Shown here piece after piece: positions 1-10,741 of a stretch of 64,000 bases of DNA. The position numbers were made by a program, and so were the translations under genes. Where the stretch lies: contig JAJGBQ010000002.1 in assembly GCA_022457065.1 (NCBI GenBank), forward strand, positions 930,001-994,000, read 5' to 3'. The notes beneath the pieces were generated by a model, which was given only the letters and a program-made list of their open reading frames with translations, did not search any database and was not told where the DNA came from. This stretch comes from Curvularia sp. ZM96. Lineage: Eukaryota > Ascomycota > Dothideomycetes > Pleosporales > Pleosporaceae. Within the stretch, counting starts at the first letter, position 1. The number at the start of each line of letters is the position of its first letter.

Positions 1-240
1 TCGTCTCCGTTTTCTGATTTTTGATTATCATGAGGCTGAAGAGCTACCTGTCCGATTTTGATAAAATGCTGTGACTAGACATTGTACTAGAGATACGCAT
101 ACTTATCAAGAAGCAGAGAATTAAAGATGCTGCAGATGCTGCAGGCTAGAGTAGTAGAGGTCCACGCAGTTTGTGCGCAGAGGTATAGTCAAAGAGAGAG
201 GTATTCATGTTCGAAATATCACAGGGAATCTAACGGTTGG
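1..240. other. 3' flank of the Ist3-like gene
   Basis: Noncoding sequence downstream of the minus-strand splicing-factor gene. No open frame with recognisable protein content was seen, and nothing else could be identified here. Confidence 0.6.
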
Positions 241-1206
241 TCAAGGTGAGCGAGCTCGATATGGCAGGGGCGACCGTGAATCCTTTGTGCGCGAGCGCCT
301 CCTCTCCCTTTCGCCAGACACTGACCGTCGACGGTTGCGCTTTCGGTCACGATCACGAGGATCTTCACTATGATCTCGGTCCCGTTCTGACCGGTGTCGA
401 CGTCTGTCCTCTGAGCGGTGCCGGCTTCTGTCACGACTTCTGCTTCGATGCTCTTTCCGCCGCGAGCGCCTATCCCGCTCATCATGTTCTCCATGTTCTT
501 TGATCCGTCTTCTGTCCCGGTCCCTGTCCCGGTCACGGTCACGGTCTCTCGATCCGTCTCTCTGACTGTGCCTGTCCTTTCTCCTTGACCTCTCCTTCTC
601 TTTGCGCTTTTGTTTCTTCAGTCTCTTGATTGCATCATCCACCTTCTCTTGTTGTCGCTTGATCAGAGATTCGCGCATCGGATCCTCTTCGTCCAGCTTC
701 TCCATGAGTCGGCCTAGTTCGATCTCTTCCGGCAGCAGTGGTCGATCTTCGTCGGAGTCGGACTCGCTTTCAGTTTTCCTCCGCTTCCTTCTGCCAATGT
801 CAGAACCGGCTTCCGGATCAACACTAGGCTCTCCCATGGTATTGTCCCTCATGTCTTCGTCGTCCTTGGGCTTGTACCGCGCATGGTCCACTCTGATGAT
901 TCGGTCCATGATGTTTGCGCCTCCCAAATTGTCAACAGCCAGGTCGCAACTCCGCTGGTCCTCATATTTAATCCACGCAAAGCCACGCGACTTTCCCGTC
1001 TCTTTGTCGCGCGCGAGTTTGATCCAGACTGGTTCGCCGTACTGGGAAAATATTGTAATGATGTCACCCTCGGACAGTTCGAAAGGAAGGCCGCCGATGT
1101 AGATGAATGCCGTGTCGCGATAGTCGGTATGCCACGAGCCTTCGGGACTGATGCCAGCTTCGAGTTCGCGCTTGTTCAGCTCCTGAATCGCGCGTATCGA
1201 ATTCAT
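241..1206 (-). CDS. IST3: Ist3/RBMX2-like pre-mRNA splicing factor
   Basis: A 321-aa nuclear RNA-binding protein. Ist3 (Snu17; RBMX2 in animals) belongs to the RES complex of the activated spliceosome, with Bud13 and Pml1. One RRM spans about residues 33-110, with RNP2 IYIGGL and RNP1 KSRGFAWIKY. It is preceded by the family-typical short N-terminus (MNSIRAIQELNKREL). The C-terminal half is a long RD/RS/RE-rich tail, common in fungal and animal orthologues. The frame stays open 54 codons further upstream, but that stretch is Trp/Arg/Pro-rich and unlike the family, so the ATG at 1204-1206 was chosen. No intron is needed. It is divergent from the dynein subunit gene with about 270 bp between starts. 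The family assignment is firm; the role in RES is taken from the family. Confidence 0.9.
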   Translation of the reverse strand: MNSIRAIQELNKRELEAGISPEGSWHTDYRDTAFIYIGGLPFELSEGDIITIFSQYGEPVWIKLARDKETGKSRGFAWIKYEDQRSCDLAVDNLGGANIMDRIIRVDHARYKPKDDEDMRDNTMGEPSVDPEAGSDIGRRKRRKTESESDSDEDRPLLPEEIELGRLMEKLDEEDPMRESLIKRQQEKVDDAIKRLKKQKRKEKERSRRKDRHSQRDGSRDRDRDRDRDRDRRRIKEHGEHDERDRRSRRKEHRSRSRDRSRHRSEDRRRHRSERDRDHSEDPRDRDRKRNRRRSVSGERERRRSRTKDSRSPLPYRARSP

Positions 1207-1476
1207 GGTGGGGGGACGTGGTGGTGGTGAGGCGTGGTAGAGCAGTCGGTCAACTTTTGAAGCTCGGGCTGGGCCAGGAGCAACATCCCTGCAGAAAAGG
1301 TGCCCACGACGTGGAAACAACGAACTACACCACCACCAGCCCCGCAAGACACGCACCTCGGCTGCCACATTGCCCCATTCACTTCTGCGACTTATCGTCT
1401 GGTCTTCCGCGAGCTGACCGCCTCCACGACTAGAAATTGCTGCAGCACGTCCGTCTCACTCGGCAGCACCTCCGCA
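1207..1476. promoter_or_regulatory. Shared divergent promoter, IST3 / dynein light intermediate chain
   Basis: A 270-bp GC-rich gap between two divergent starts, so it must carry the promoters and 5' leaders of both genes. No specific factor site was recognised. Confidence 0.55.
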
Positions 1477-3231
1477 ATGGCCAGCGCGCGCCGCACCCCC
1501 AACTTCCCCACGCGCGTTCCGGGCAACCACGAACGGCCCGGCACTGCAGATGCAGACAGAGAGGAGATATGGAAGCCCATGCTGGACAACATCTCGAGCG
1601 GAAAGCGACTACCAGAGAAGAGCCTATTAGTCCTGGGTGAGGCCCCCGAAAGGCGGTATAGGAGACCAAGCTAATTCAAGGGTGGCAGGCGGAACACCAG
1701 AAACACAGCGCGACTTTCTCGAATCAGTTTCGACAGACTCTGCGAACAACCGGAGACCGCCGGATCGAGGCAGAAAGCCGCCCATTGCGAATCAGTTTGC
1801 CCTGGGATACACGTATCAAGACGTCCTGGACACGGATCACGAGGGTGTGTGCTGTTGTCCTAACACGCTGCCAATCCACCCATGCTAATGCTGTCAGACA
1901 CACTCGCTCGCCTGTCGCTCTATCTCCTCGCAAATCCCTCGCCCTCCTTCACTCCGCTGATCAAGCCCTATCTCAACCCACGAACACTCCCGCACATGCT
2001 CATTGTAATACTGCTGGACTGGAACCATCCATGGCTGTGGATACGGCAGCTTCGCGACTGGATACGAGTGCTGAGATCATTGATTGTCTCACTTGACGAT
2101 GCATCCAAAGTTGTCTTGGAGGAGAACATCCAGGCTTTGCAAGACAAGGGTCGCAGCCTGGCCGCTGAGGGAAGCAGCATGGAAGGTGTAAAGGCCCCGC
2201 TCGGTCCCGGTGAGTGGGACGAACCTCTCGGTATTCCGCTTTGTGTTGTTTGCCAAAATGCCGACAAAATCGAGACGTTGGAAAAGGAGCGCGGATGGAA
2301 GGAGGAGGAATTTGACTTCATTCTCCAGTACATGCGCACGATTCTCCTCAAACATGGATCGAGCCTGGTCTATACCATGCCGACTGCACCGGGTTCACTA
2401 CAAACACTCATCCACTCCACTTTGGGTATCAAATCGCTACTGAAACAAGAGCAGTTGAGGCACAACGTCACAGACCGGGATCGAGTGTTGGTCCCTCCAA
2501 ACTGGGATTCATGGGCCAAGATCCGCATTTTGCGTGAAGGATTCGATGTCGAGGGCATCAGCGAGAAATGGAGTGTTGACATTGACATTCCCAAGCATAT
2601 GCGACCAACCAATAGCCAAGCACCCGCGCCTGTCGAAGGAGAGGAGCAGGCGAATGGCGAAGCAGCGCCGACACCAATCGCTGAAGAGGAGGAGCAGGGC
2701 CCCACAGCTACTTCAATCTACGAGGAGACAATTCGGAACCCTGAGTCAGACTACGCATTATCGAGCCTCTCGAAACAAGCCAACAGCATCGAAGTGTCTA
2801 GCAAAGACCCGCAAGCATTCCTTGCTGAGCAAGTCAGTGCTCTGGAATACCTGCGGCGAGAGGATGAAGCCGAAGCCGCCCTTAAGGCTGCGCGTAAAGA
2901 GCAAGAACCTGTGTCTCGGGTGTGGGCCGACGATGCATCGGGAGTGGTTGAGGAGCACATTGGTCCAGTTCAATTCAACATGGGAGGTATCCAAGTGAAT
3001 GCTGACGAGATGGTCAAGAGACTACAGGTGAGTTGCATCACATTCTCTTCTGCACTGAATTTTGCACAGAAACTGACTTTCTTTCAGGACCGCCAAGCCA
3101 GCCGACTGGATGAGCCTGAAACCCCACCACCCAAAACACAGGATACCAATATCAACGACAACGAGAAACTGCGGTCCTTCTTTTCGAGCCTAGTAAACAA
3201 GACACCCTCAAGCAATCCGCGAAGCTCATGA
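1477..3231 (+). CDS. Cytoplasmic dynein 1 light intermediate chain
   Basis: Model join(1477..1636,1689..1844,1898..3027,3088..3231), 529 aa. DLIC links the dynein motor to cargo adaptors and, in fungi, supports nuclear migration and endosome transport. The start MASARRTPNFPTRV leads into a degenerate P-loop region (LLVLGGTPETQRDFLESV) formed by joining exons 1 and 2. The Ras-like core continues through LLDWNHPW and PNWDSWAKIRILREGFD, and the acidic/Gln-rich C-terminal half is the usual adaptor-binding tail. Introns 1 and 2 (52 and 53 nt) are needed for frame continuity. Intron 3 (60 nt, CAG|GTGAGT to TTTCAG) is in frame and has no stop, so if retained it would add 20 residues. The family call rests on the whole-protein pattern. 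The lack of a full Walker A lysine is normal in fungal DLICs. Confidence 0.85.
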
Positions 3232-4925
3232 GTGTGCGGTCAAGAATCTATACCTTGATTCCTGGTCGTATTTACCATGCCTTCTTGTTCATGTAGTTTT
3301 GTTTCACTGGCGTCTCTTGACGAGCTCGTCAATAAAGGTACATACTTTCTTTACTCTGGTCCACGATCGTCATCGGCATGGCTCTATACCCATTGTATAT
3401 TTCGGTCTACAATACAATATTTCACGCTGGCTTCCAGCGCGTTTCCCACATAATGACAGCTGCTCTTGCTGTAGGGGTTAAGCAGAGGATTAAGAGCGAG
3501 GAGGTGATGTTGGGATAGGAAGATATGTGAGCTTAGCGGTTAGGCTTCGAGCACTATTCTCATGTAAATTCTTTTCTGGCTTGGTGATACCTTTATGGTT
3601 CGCAGTTGCAGTCCTAACTGGCGAAAGGAACACGACATCGGGATGAAATGTATGTAAGGTATATCAGGGTAGTGATTATGCTTTGCACATGGCGGTATCC
3701 TGTGCCAGGTGCCCGTACCCCCCGGCCACTTACATACTTGTTATTGGAAAGCCATTAGATATGCAGAGCAGTACGTACAATGCAGTATCCCAGAATCGCA
3801 CCGACTTGCAATGCGATTTCAACCTCAAATAGTTTGAAGCAGATGGTACAAACTTCTAGTTGTTGAAGGTCGAGATTGCACTCCTTGCTCTCCCGAAACC
3901 TGTACATCAACCGGATAGCTCCAACCTGTGGCTGCTGGTACACTCCTTACAGACGAATAGATAAATCTTCGTCAAAAGTGATCGAAAGTATGCCTGGACG
4001 AATACAGTGAACCGACGATGTCCCTGATCGCGAGATTCTCAATCTGAGACGATCGGGCTGATTGGATGATTTCGACATGAAGCGCACTTCGTGTCGCAAT
4101 GCGGTGCCTTCATCGCCGTCAAACGAGGGGTTCAGACGTGTATACAAGCTTGTAGGAAACTTTGGCGTCGATAAAATGAGATGTGATTATTCCCTATAGT
4201 GTAGAGAAAACTGGAAGAGAATTGTCTGACCTCCAGTGTTGTGACGCACCACTACTTAGCACTGTATTCGGGGGCAGATCTGCTTCTGTGATCCCGAGCT
4301 CTCGGTCTGAAAAGATTATTCTCCAACTGCTTCTCACCCTATTTACAATACGCTGGCTAACGATTCAATGACCTGGATGTCTGCTCGGCTGGCAGTGCTC
4401 GTAGAACCACTTCCGTGGCCTAAAGATTGGCCAGGGTGCGCTAGCGTTAGCTCATTCGGGGCAGGAGGGTAAGATGCACACGAAATCAGCATCCGTGTAT
4501 GTCTATGCAATAGACTTGTGACGAGCCAGGCTATCATCGAGACCTAACAAACAAGATCAGCGTAGAGTAACTCGATCTTGCAACCGCTTTGCATGGCGCA
4601 GCGAACATATATGTGCAATGGTTCTCAGTCACTGTAAAGGATAACAAAGATACACATGGCTATTATCGTCATGAAAAGTGAGATATGCGTGGAAGAAGCT
4701 AGAAATGGCACAGCTTGTTAAGGCTGTCATAACGTTAGACCGATATGGTAGATCATAAGACGACTTATTGCAGCTACTCAGTATAACTATTCTCAAATAG
4801 CTACTTTCGCTCTTGATCCCCTCATTCGAATATTCAATCAGTATTTGCTACTCTTCACTGCAGTATGTGGCGATAATGTAGGTAAGACATAACTGATATC
4901 ATCCGATTTGTACATTGTCAAATGT
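3232..4925. other. 1.7-kb gene-free region
   Basis: 3' flank of the dynein gene followed by mixed-composition DNA. Only short open frames without recognisable domains occur on either strand, and no repeat or RNA gene was recognised. Confidence 0.5.
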
Positions 4926-5990
4926 TTATTGAAGAGTCCCACCAGTAAAACGATATCCAGCCTCTTCCGCGCGAATTTTCCATGACTTCTTGATAGCGAT
5001 CAAATCATAAGCACCGCCATCTAAACCTTCTAGCGCAGAAAGATGCTCGTCTTTCCATGGAATAGATGTACCGTTGATGAAATCAGGTTTAGCAGTGCCC
5101 TCTGGCCTTTTTCCGAAGTGCCAAACGCTGTAGCCACGTGATTCAAAATACTGGATCAAATCCCGCGGATCAGCGCCTTGCAGTTTCAAATTGGCGGGTT
5201 CGACTTCAAAAAAGACGGCTTCTGGAGCGTTCGCTGAGTCGAATAACTTGGTTCCATGCAGGAGAGCAGCGACCTCAAATCCTTGTACATCGATCTTGAC
5301 AAGCGCCACTTTCCGTCCATAAAGGAATTTGTCGTAGTAGTTATCGAGGGTATCCAATTTAGCCTGCTTAGTAACATCGCAATGCCCTGTGGTATCCACT
5401 TTGCTGTCTCCCATATTCCCACCGTTAGAGTCCATGCAGACGGTTTCTACCTTGTCACCTAGTCCAAAATGGTTGAAACGGATTGGACTCGTAAGCCTAC
5501 TAATGGCAAGAGAACAATGCGCCAGTACATAATTGGCGTATGTAGGTTCAAATCCGTGTACCTCGTAGCCTCTAGCAGCAAGGTAGAGCATGTGTGTGCC
5601 GATGTTTGCTCCAATGTCTAACACAATACCTCGAGAGGGATCCATCGTCTTGATGGTCTCGATATATAGATTCATCTCTTCTGCAAGATCATTTTCCCAG
5701 CCGTTATCGCCTTTCAAAGCCCAATTGTAGTTTGTAACAACGTCGTCGAACCCATGCCCAAGTAAGACGTAACTCTCGTGGGTACGGCGTATCATGCGGG
5801 CTCGAGGCGGAAGTAACTTCGGATCGCAGGTGAATGGAGCAGAAAAGGTTTCGAGTTGAAGGCCATTCTGGCTATAGGTTGAGCCCTGTTTGAAAGAAGA
5901 GAGAAACGACGGTTGAAATCCCCAAAAGTAACACAAAAAGAAGCTGAGTAGCAGGATGTACTTGAACATCCAATTATTGTTTCGCATCAT
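4926..5990 (-). CDS. FkbM-family SAM-dependent methyltransferase, membrane-anchored
   Basis: A 354-aa intronless protein. Residues about 8-28 (WMFKYILLLSFFLCYFWGF) form a type II signal anchor, so the catalytic part probably faces the secretory lumen. The SAM-binding motif is VLDIGANIGTHMLYLAARG followed by VHGFEP. Later come LVKIDVQGFEVAALLHG and FFEVEPANL, the usual FkbM (PF05050) blocks. The frame extends 69 codons upstream, through a 9-bp tandem repeat that would encode FRVFRVFR. The anchor immediately after MMRNNN makes the ATG at 5988-5990 the better start. Substrate is unknown; lumenal fungal members are often assumed to methylate sugars or glycolipids, which is inference here. It stands alone at the left edge of the repeat-rich block, about 1.7 kb from the nearest gene. 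Confidence 0.8.
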   Translation of the reverse strand: MMRNNNWMFKYILLLSFFLCYFWGFQPSFLSSFKQGSTYSQNGLQLETFSAPFTCDPKLLPPRARMIRRTHESYVLLGHGFDDVVTNYNWALKGDNGWENDLAEEMNLYIETIKTMDPSRGIVLDIGANIGTHMLYLAARGYEVHGFEPTYANYVLAHCSLAISRLTSPIRFNHFGLGDKVETVCMDSNGGNMGDSKVDTTGHCDVTKQAKLDTLDNYYDKFLYGRKVALVKIDVQGFEVAALLHGTKLFDSANAPEAVFFEVEPANLKLQGADPRDLIQYFESRGYSVWHFGKRPEGTAKPDFINGTSIPWKDEHLSALEGLDGGAYDLIAIKKSWKIRAEEAGYRFTGGTLQ

Positions 5991-6160
5991 GAGTAGGTGC
6001 GCTTCGTAGCTAGTAGGAGGTGCCTTGCAGCCACCTTGAAAAAAAGGATGGTGAGGTGAGGTGAAGTGTATTCCATTTGTTCCTTGATGGTATCTCAGTG
6101 GAATGTCAAGAATAGCTGTAGAAGCCTCAAGGGTCTTTGGATTACAGGTCCTAAGTACTG

Positions 6161-6197
6161 CCCGAAACACCCGGAACACCCGGAACACCCGGAACAC
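6161..6197. repeat. 9-bp tandem repeat, about 4 copies
   Basis: Unit CCCGGAACA, the first copy differing by one base (CCCGAAACA). It lies about 170 bp upstream of the chosen methyltransferase start, on the promoter side. Confidence 0.8.
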
Positions 6198-7070
6198 TAA
6201 GAACGTCTAATTTATACATAGACGATGTTCTCACTCGCTTTGCACTTGTAGTACTCTAACAACACAAATACGCTTAGCTCGTAAAGATCATGACGGCGAA
6301 TAAGTTGAAAGCTCATCATGGCATGCTCTTCATTGCTACAATTCACCTCATAGTCGTTGATAAATATGTGGAGGGCTTGAACAAACCTTCACATGCTCAT
6401 GTCAGACGATGCCCAACGTAAGCAATATGAAACAGAACATCCTTGGAGGCTCTCATGATGGTGATTTTCAACTCAAGCATACGTTTGACCAAGGACTCAA
6501 TGATGGTTATCTGACTGACCACTGACGATAGCAGTAGGCCGACTACATGCTCGCCTTCCAGAATGTCGACGTCGCGTTCAGAGACTAGATGTGTAGAACA
6601 GATAATGTGCTGCCTTGCGTGAAGACGAGAGGTCGAATCCCAGGCAATGATAAGCAATAAGAAGCTTGGATCGAATAGCGGCTATGTGCACATTTATAGT
6701 TTCAGGGAGGGTTAGTTGACGGCAAAAGTTAATCGACCTAGGCATAATCCGGGCTCGATATTAGTGCCTCAGCATCTAGTCTATTTAGAGTTCGTGCTGT
6801 AATATAAAAACTTGGCTTTTGTTTCACACTGGTAACTAATAAATAGTTCGAATCGCAAGAATTGGGTGTAGTATCTTAGTGCTAGGTTTTTTTTTTAAGT
6901 AAGACTATTGTCAGATTGTGATGAGTTATCAAAGATGGGATAAATTAGGATTCGATTAATTGATCGTGTTATTCTTGATGCTGTCCAATGTCTGATCTAC
7001 GCTAATCCTGTAAGTGTAATTACAGTAGATCGTGCGTAGGTTGGCCAATGGGTATGGGACGCTTACCGTG
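6198..7070. other. Intergenic, AT-rich, no gene seen
   Basis: AT-rich DNA with a poly-T run near 6890. Only short frames lacking domain features. Grades into the RIP-marked repeat at 7076. Confidence 0.5.
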
Positions 7071-7312
7071 GGTATTGTAACGGCGCAGGCAAGACTAGTC
7101 GGATCAGTATCGGCAGTAGAGTCACTCAGAGGCATATGAGAGTGCGTGGGACGTCAAATAAGCCTTGATTTAATAGACACCTATAGGTCTAGTACGAAAG
7201 GATATTAAAAATCTACAGAACAACTATGTAGGATAGTCCGTACTTATACCAGCCAATACGGATCCAATTTGGATCTACTGAGTTGGTTCCGATAGTTTGC
7301 CGTTACAGGTAT
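7071..7312. mobile_element. Solo-LTR-like repeat R1, copy 1, with target duplication
   Basis: Repeat body is 7076-7307 (232 bp). It begins TGTAACGGCGCAG and ends GCCGTTACA, so the ends are inverted (TG...CA). It is flanked by a perfect 5-bp direct repeat GGTAT at 7071-7075 and 7308-7312. TG...CA ends plus a 5-bp target duplication fit a solo long terminal repeat of a fungal retrotransposon. No coding capacity. Strongly similar to 13437-13705, which differs mostly by C-to-T and G-to-A changes. Confidence 0.75.
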
Positions 7313-7425
7313 AGAGTAGGGCTGGGTTACTTAGCAGTAAGTAGGGGTAGGGCTGGGTTGCTTAGTAGGTAGATAGGGGTAGGTTACTTAGCAGATGGGT
7401 AGGGGTAGGGTATAGGGCGCTTCAA
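7313..7425. repeat. Degenerate GGGTA/GGGTT-rich telomere-like tract
   Basis: Three imperfect copies of a roughly 30-35 bp unit containing TAGGG(G/C)T and GGGTTRCTTAG, for example at 7317, 7349 and 7379. Interstitial and irregular, not a chromosome end. It directly abuts the target duplication of the R1 copy. Confidence 0.55.
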
Positions 7426-8939
7426 TGGGAATGCATATAATAATGGACTGTAATTAGTTAATGTCGCAACCCGATCACTGTTACGATCCTTAGAAACCAA
7501 AGGCCGTCCCGCCCACATAATAGTTAAGATAGTATGAAGCTAATCTAAGCTGGAAGTCCAGCTTGGCTCGGCTGGCTTGTTGACAAGTCTGGTTACACTA
7601 CCTAGTAAGTCAGCTTACAACATTCTGGTAGATATGCTAGACTGGGGTAGATACGTCAGGTAGTAAGGTATTGTCTCTGCTACCTTGGACTATCTAGGAT
7701 AAATTCTGCAACGGATATCTCGGACAGGATCCAAAGGCACGAAGGTGAGCCAAGAAGACAACACGGTGGTGCAATGACGATTGCTATGAGAACTAGGGGC
7801 TCGCGCTAAGTATAGTAGGGATGCCAAGGCTTATGTCCGAATTGATGTAAACCTGGCAGCGCCATAACATGTACGTGCTGTTGCAAACGTGAGAGAAGTT
7901 ATTAATGAAACAAACAAAGATTGATATACGACGAATCATAACCGATTATGTCATGTTAGCTTTCGACTAATCCAATATTCTAGCGATTATTATCATTATC
8001 AACTCGCTAAGTCATAGCAGAATACTTTCTGGCTGTTCTTCCACATTCATAGCGGTCCTCGCATCTTGCTCAGTTTGTTTTGAGACGTCAATTTCTGATG
8101 CTTTGTTGCGGTTATCAATTCCACATTGGGTAGTCTCAGATTTACGTCACTTTCTTGACTTTGCGTATGTGCATCTCTGGTTCCCACATCTGCCTGTGGT
8201 GTGAGATTCAAGGAAATAACCTCATCAAAATGCTGTAAATACTACTTGAAGCAGTATAAAAGGCGATTGATCAAATCGACAGAGCCGATGACTGGTCCTG
8301 TGGAGCTTAGTGCGGCACTTGCCCAGATTGAACTAAGCCAACGTGAGAATGACGGCCGAAGCCGACGAAGCACAAGACCCTGTCAAATCTTTCGTAATTC
8401 ACAATCCGACACAGTCTGATATATCACTATTATACGCGATCGACATCTTTGCAATGTCTGCAATAAGAAGATATTGTGATGGTTGCCAGCCATTGCTGAG
8501 TTAAGAGATGTTCTTGTGTTCTTTTCTTTCACCTGCTGTTGTTGTTATCAGAGATATTTGATCTGCGGCACTTGCGACTTTTCGCCTGCCTTGCGATATG
8601 CCGTTTCTAAGCAAATGTACTGAGAATTGGCTATAAAATATAAGAGGTACGCTTTCTCAATTAATATAAGATGATACCAACAACGTTGGTGTTTTGTTCT
8701 ACGCGAGGAAGCGTAGGAGAAAAATCGCAGGCAAACAATAGCGACAGAGATAGCAAAAGCAATGGCGCAACACCGCTAACAGCAGAGGAGCCCTTCACCA
8801 TCTGCCGAAGTATTGGCCATAGAGTGGGCACGGCTCCGTGCTATTAACTAGCCGGACAAGACAAGGGAGATACGGCCGGCCGAAGACAAGGTCATCATAC
8901 CGGCCGAGCTAGTGGACACTTCCGCTGCATATACTTAGC
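7426..8939. other. AT-rich gene-free DNA
   Basis: No intact gene. The frame at 8201-8419 has no recognisable domain. The region probably contains old repeat remnants, but no second copy was found in the window. Confidence 0.45.
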
Positions 8940-9280
8940 TGCGCAAGAAGCCTGGAGATCAGACTAACAAGGAAGGCATAGATGGTAGCATTGACGAGTT
9001 AGCAGCGGTACTGGACTACATGCCTCTTGCACTCACACAGGCAGCCGGATATTAATGTCTTGCCTCGCAATGCTGAATGCAGCAGTACCTCGAAAGGTTC
9101 CGTCAGAGCAACAGCAGAACGACGAGCCTACTGGACCAGACGGCTGGTCATATGTACTACGATGAGGCAGCTAGCAATGCTATCCACATAACATAGCAGA
9201 TCTCATTCGATCATGTCCGACGCCCGAGACAGTCAGCGGTAGACCTGTTGTCGCTTATAATTGTCTTTGACCGGCAGGGC
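8940..9280 (+). pseudogene. Decayed NLR fragment (end of NB-ARC / winged-helix region)
   Basis: Translation in one main frame gives DGSIDELAAVLDYMPLALTQAAGY, a stop, then QQYLERFRQSNSRTTSLLDQTAGHMYYDEAASNAIHIT, a stop in place of the expected Trp, QISFDHVRRPRQSAVDLLSL and FDRQG. This is the segment after the nucleotide-binding site in fungal NB-ARC-TPR proteins: the PLAL box, then the LLD, ITWQISFDH and LLSLMSFFDRQGIP region. At least three in-frame stops and no intact ends mark it as a pseudogene. TGG-to-TAG/TGA changes fit RIP. It is probably related to the decayed NLR at 18205-20385, but the two pieces do not overlap in domain content. Confidence 0.7.
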
Positions 9281-10321
9281 AAAAGTTCTAGGTTTTATTG
9301 AGCTAAGAACACGATTATTCACTCTTATTACCATGTTACTTTGTCCACGTTGACTACTCCTCTACGCAATTGTTATGCTATGTTCATACAGATATTGTAG
9401 TATCTTGAATTGCTATAAGAAGCAATATGTGTGATATAAGGGTATTCTCTTAACGATAGATCTTTGCAGCCTGTAAAGCAATGTTCTTCCAAGTACGGGC
9501 AATACCGTACTACGAGCAAGGCAACTACAATAAAGACTGTATTAGCGATATCCAACCAGTGACTAACTATATTTGTATTATGAGTCTTACAGAGTTGCTC
9601 GCAATAATATAGGAAATGAGTATATGGCGCAAAGTGCGCATTCGAGTTCATTGGGCTGAGCCCGAGAAACCCACGCTGTTCAAATTTTGAATCAGATTAG
9701 GAATTTCCCCGTGGGCTATATCACTATATAGACTGCTAGCATATTCTTTCAAAGTGGAATTGCATTTATTAATTTGACAGAATACGATGGCGGTGCATGA
9801 ATTTCGGGTATTGCTTCGTTTTCGGGCAGACGTTGCTCAATGCGTCCGTGTGCAGAAAAAAACGGTGTGGCTGTTCTTAGTTAGTATGCTGCTGTTTAGC
9901 GTTAGTCCCGGTCCAGCTACGTATTGATCTGCAGATTGGTGACCTTGATAGGCTTTGAGTGGATAGGACTTTCATAAACCTTATTGGTGGGTTTAGAGTA
10001 TGTAACGCTGCAGTGGCAATAGGCTGACATCATTCGAATTCTCCTTAGCAAACAAACCTGGTCAACTCATGTGCACATGGGCTGCCAGGAGCCGGTTGTT
10101 TCAATGATCGAGTCATTAGTCACGAACAGCACAGGTCCTCTGTCCACCTGTCACTAAAAATACACGATAAGGGCCTACTCCTTATTACCGCAGCCTTGAT
10201 GTGCACGTCCATACGATTGCGTATTTAAGCATTGGTGGTGACCTCCAAGCAAACTACCGTACAGCATCTTGTAACCTCTAATCATAACCATAACCCATTC
10301 TACACTCGCTCAAATTACAAA
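9281..10321. other. Gene-free DNA and promoter of the secreted-protein gene
   Basis: The 279-bp minus-strand frame at 9373-9651 has no recognisable domain. The last few hundred bases must include the promoter of the 10322 gene; a TATTTAAG box lies near 10221. Confidence 0.45.
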
Positions 10322-10741
10322 ATGAAGTTTCTCGCCGCCGCCACTCTCTTCGGCTTTGCTGCCGCCGCCGTCGAGACCGTCACTATCTCCAACTTCCTCT
10401 ACGTCGGCGTCAATGGCTACCCCCAAATCTCGTTTAAACTTTCTGTTGATGGGGTGAGCTGCGCAGCTGACCACTACACTGTCGATGCATTGGGTATCCC
10501 ATGCGACAAGCCTGAGTGGACTTTCGATATCTTTGAGGAACAAGGTCGCAAGATTCGCTTGCACCACACTGTTGACGGGTACGTCAAAGAAATAAGAGTT
10601 CAAAATTTGATACGGAATCACTGACATGATATCAGGGTCACTCACACCGGCGATTTTGCTATTCGCCTGAACGGTCCTATCCCTACCGTACTTGAGCAGA
10701 TTGGTACCTCCACGGCCGACTTGGACAAGGTTACTTCCTAA
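10322..10741 (+). CDS. Small secreted Alt a 1-like protein, candidate effector
   Basis: Model join(10322..10578,10636..10741), 120 aa. The N-terminus MKFLAAATLFGFAAAAV is a clear signal peptide. The mature part begins ETVTISNFLYVG and contains ISFKLSVDGVSCAA, then GIPCDKPEWTFDIF and LHHTVDG. This order (beta-strand, Cys, Pro-Cys, WTFDIF) resembles the AA1-like/Alt a 1 fold of Dothideomycete secreted proteins. Only two cysteines are in the mature chain, fewer than the four of classic Alt a 1, so the match is tentative. The 57-nt intron (GG|GTACGT to ATATCAG|GG) gives DGVTHTGDFAIRLNG across the joint. It is isolated in AT-rich, repeat-bearing DNA, a setting where fungal effector genes are often found. 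Function unknown. Confidence 0.7.

Noticed and set aside
219..542. Long frames on both strands over the splicing-factor tail
   Set aside because: They are out-of-frame shadows of the Arg/Asp/Ser-rich tail, which produces low-complexity open frames in other phases.
7076..7307. R1 as a MITE
   Set aside because: Short inverted ends could suggest a DNA transposon, but TG...CA ends with a 5-bp duplication fit a solo LTR better.
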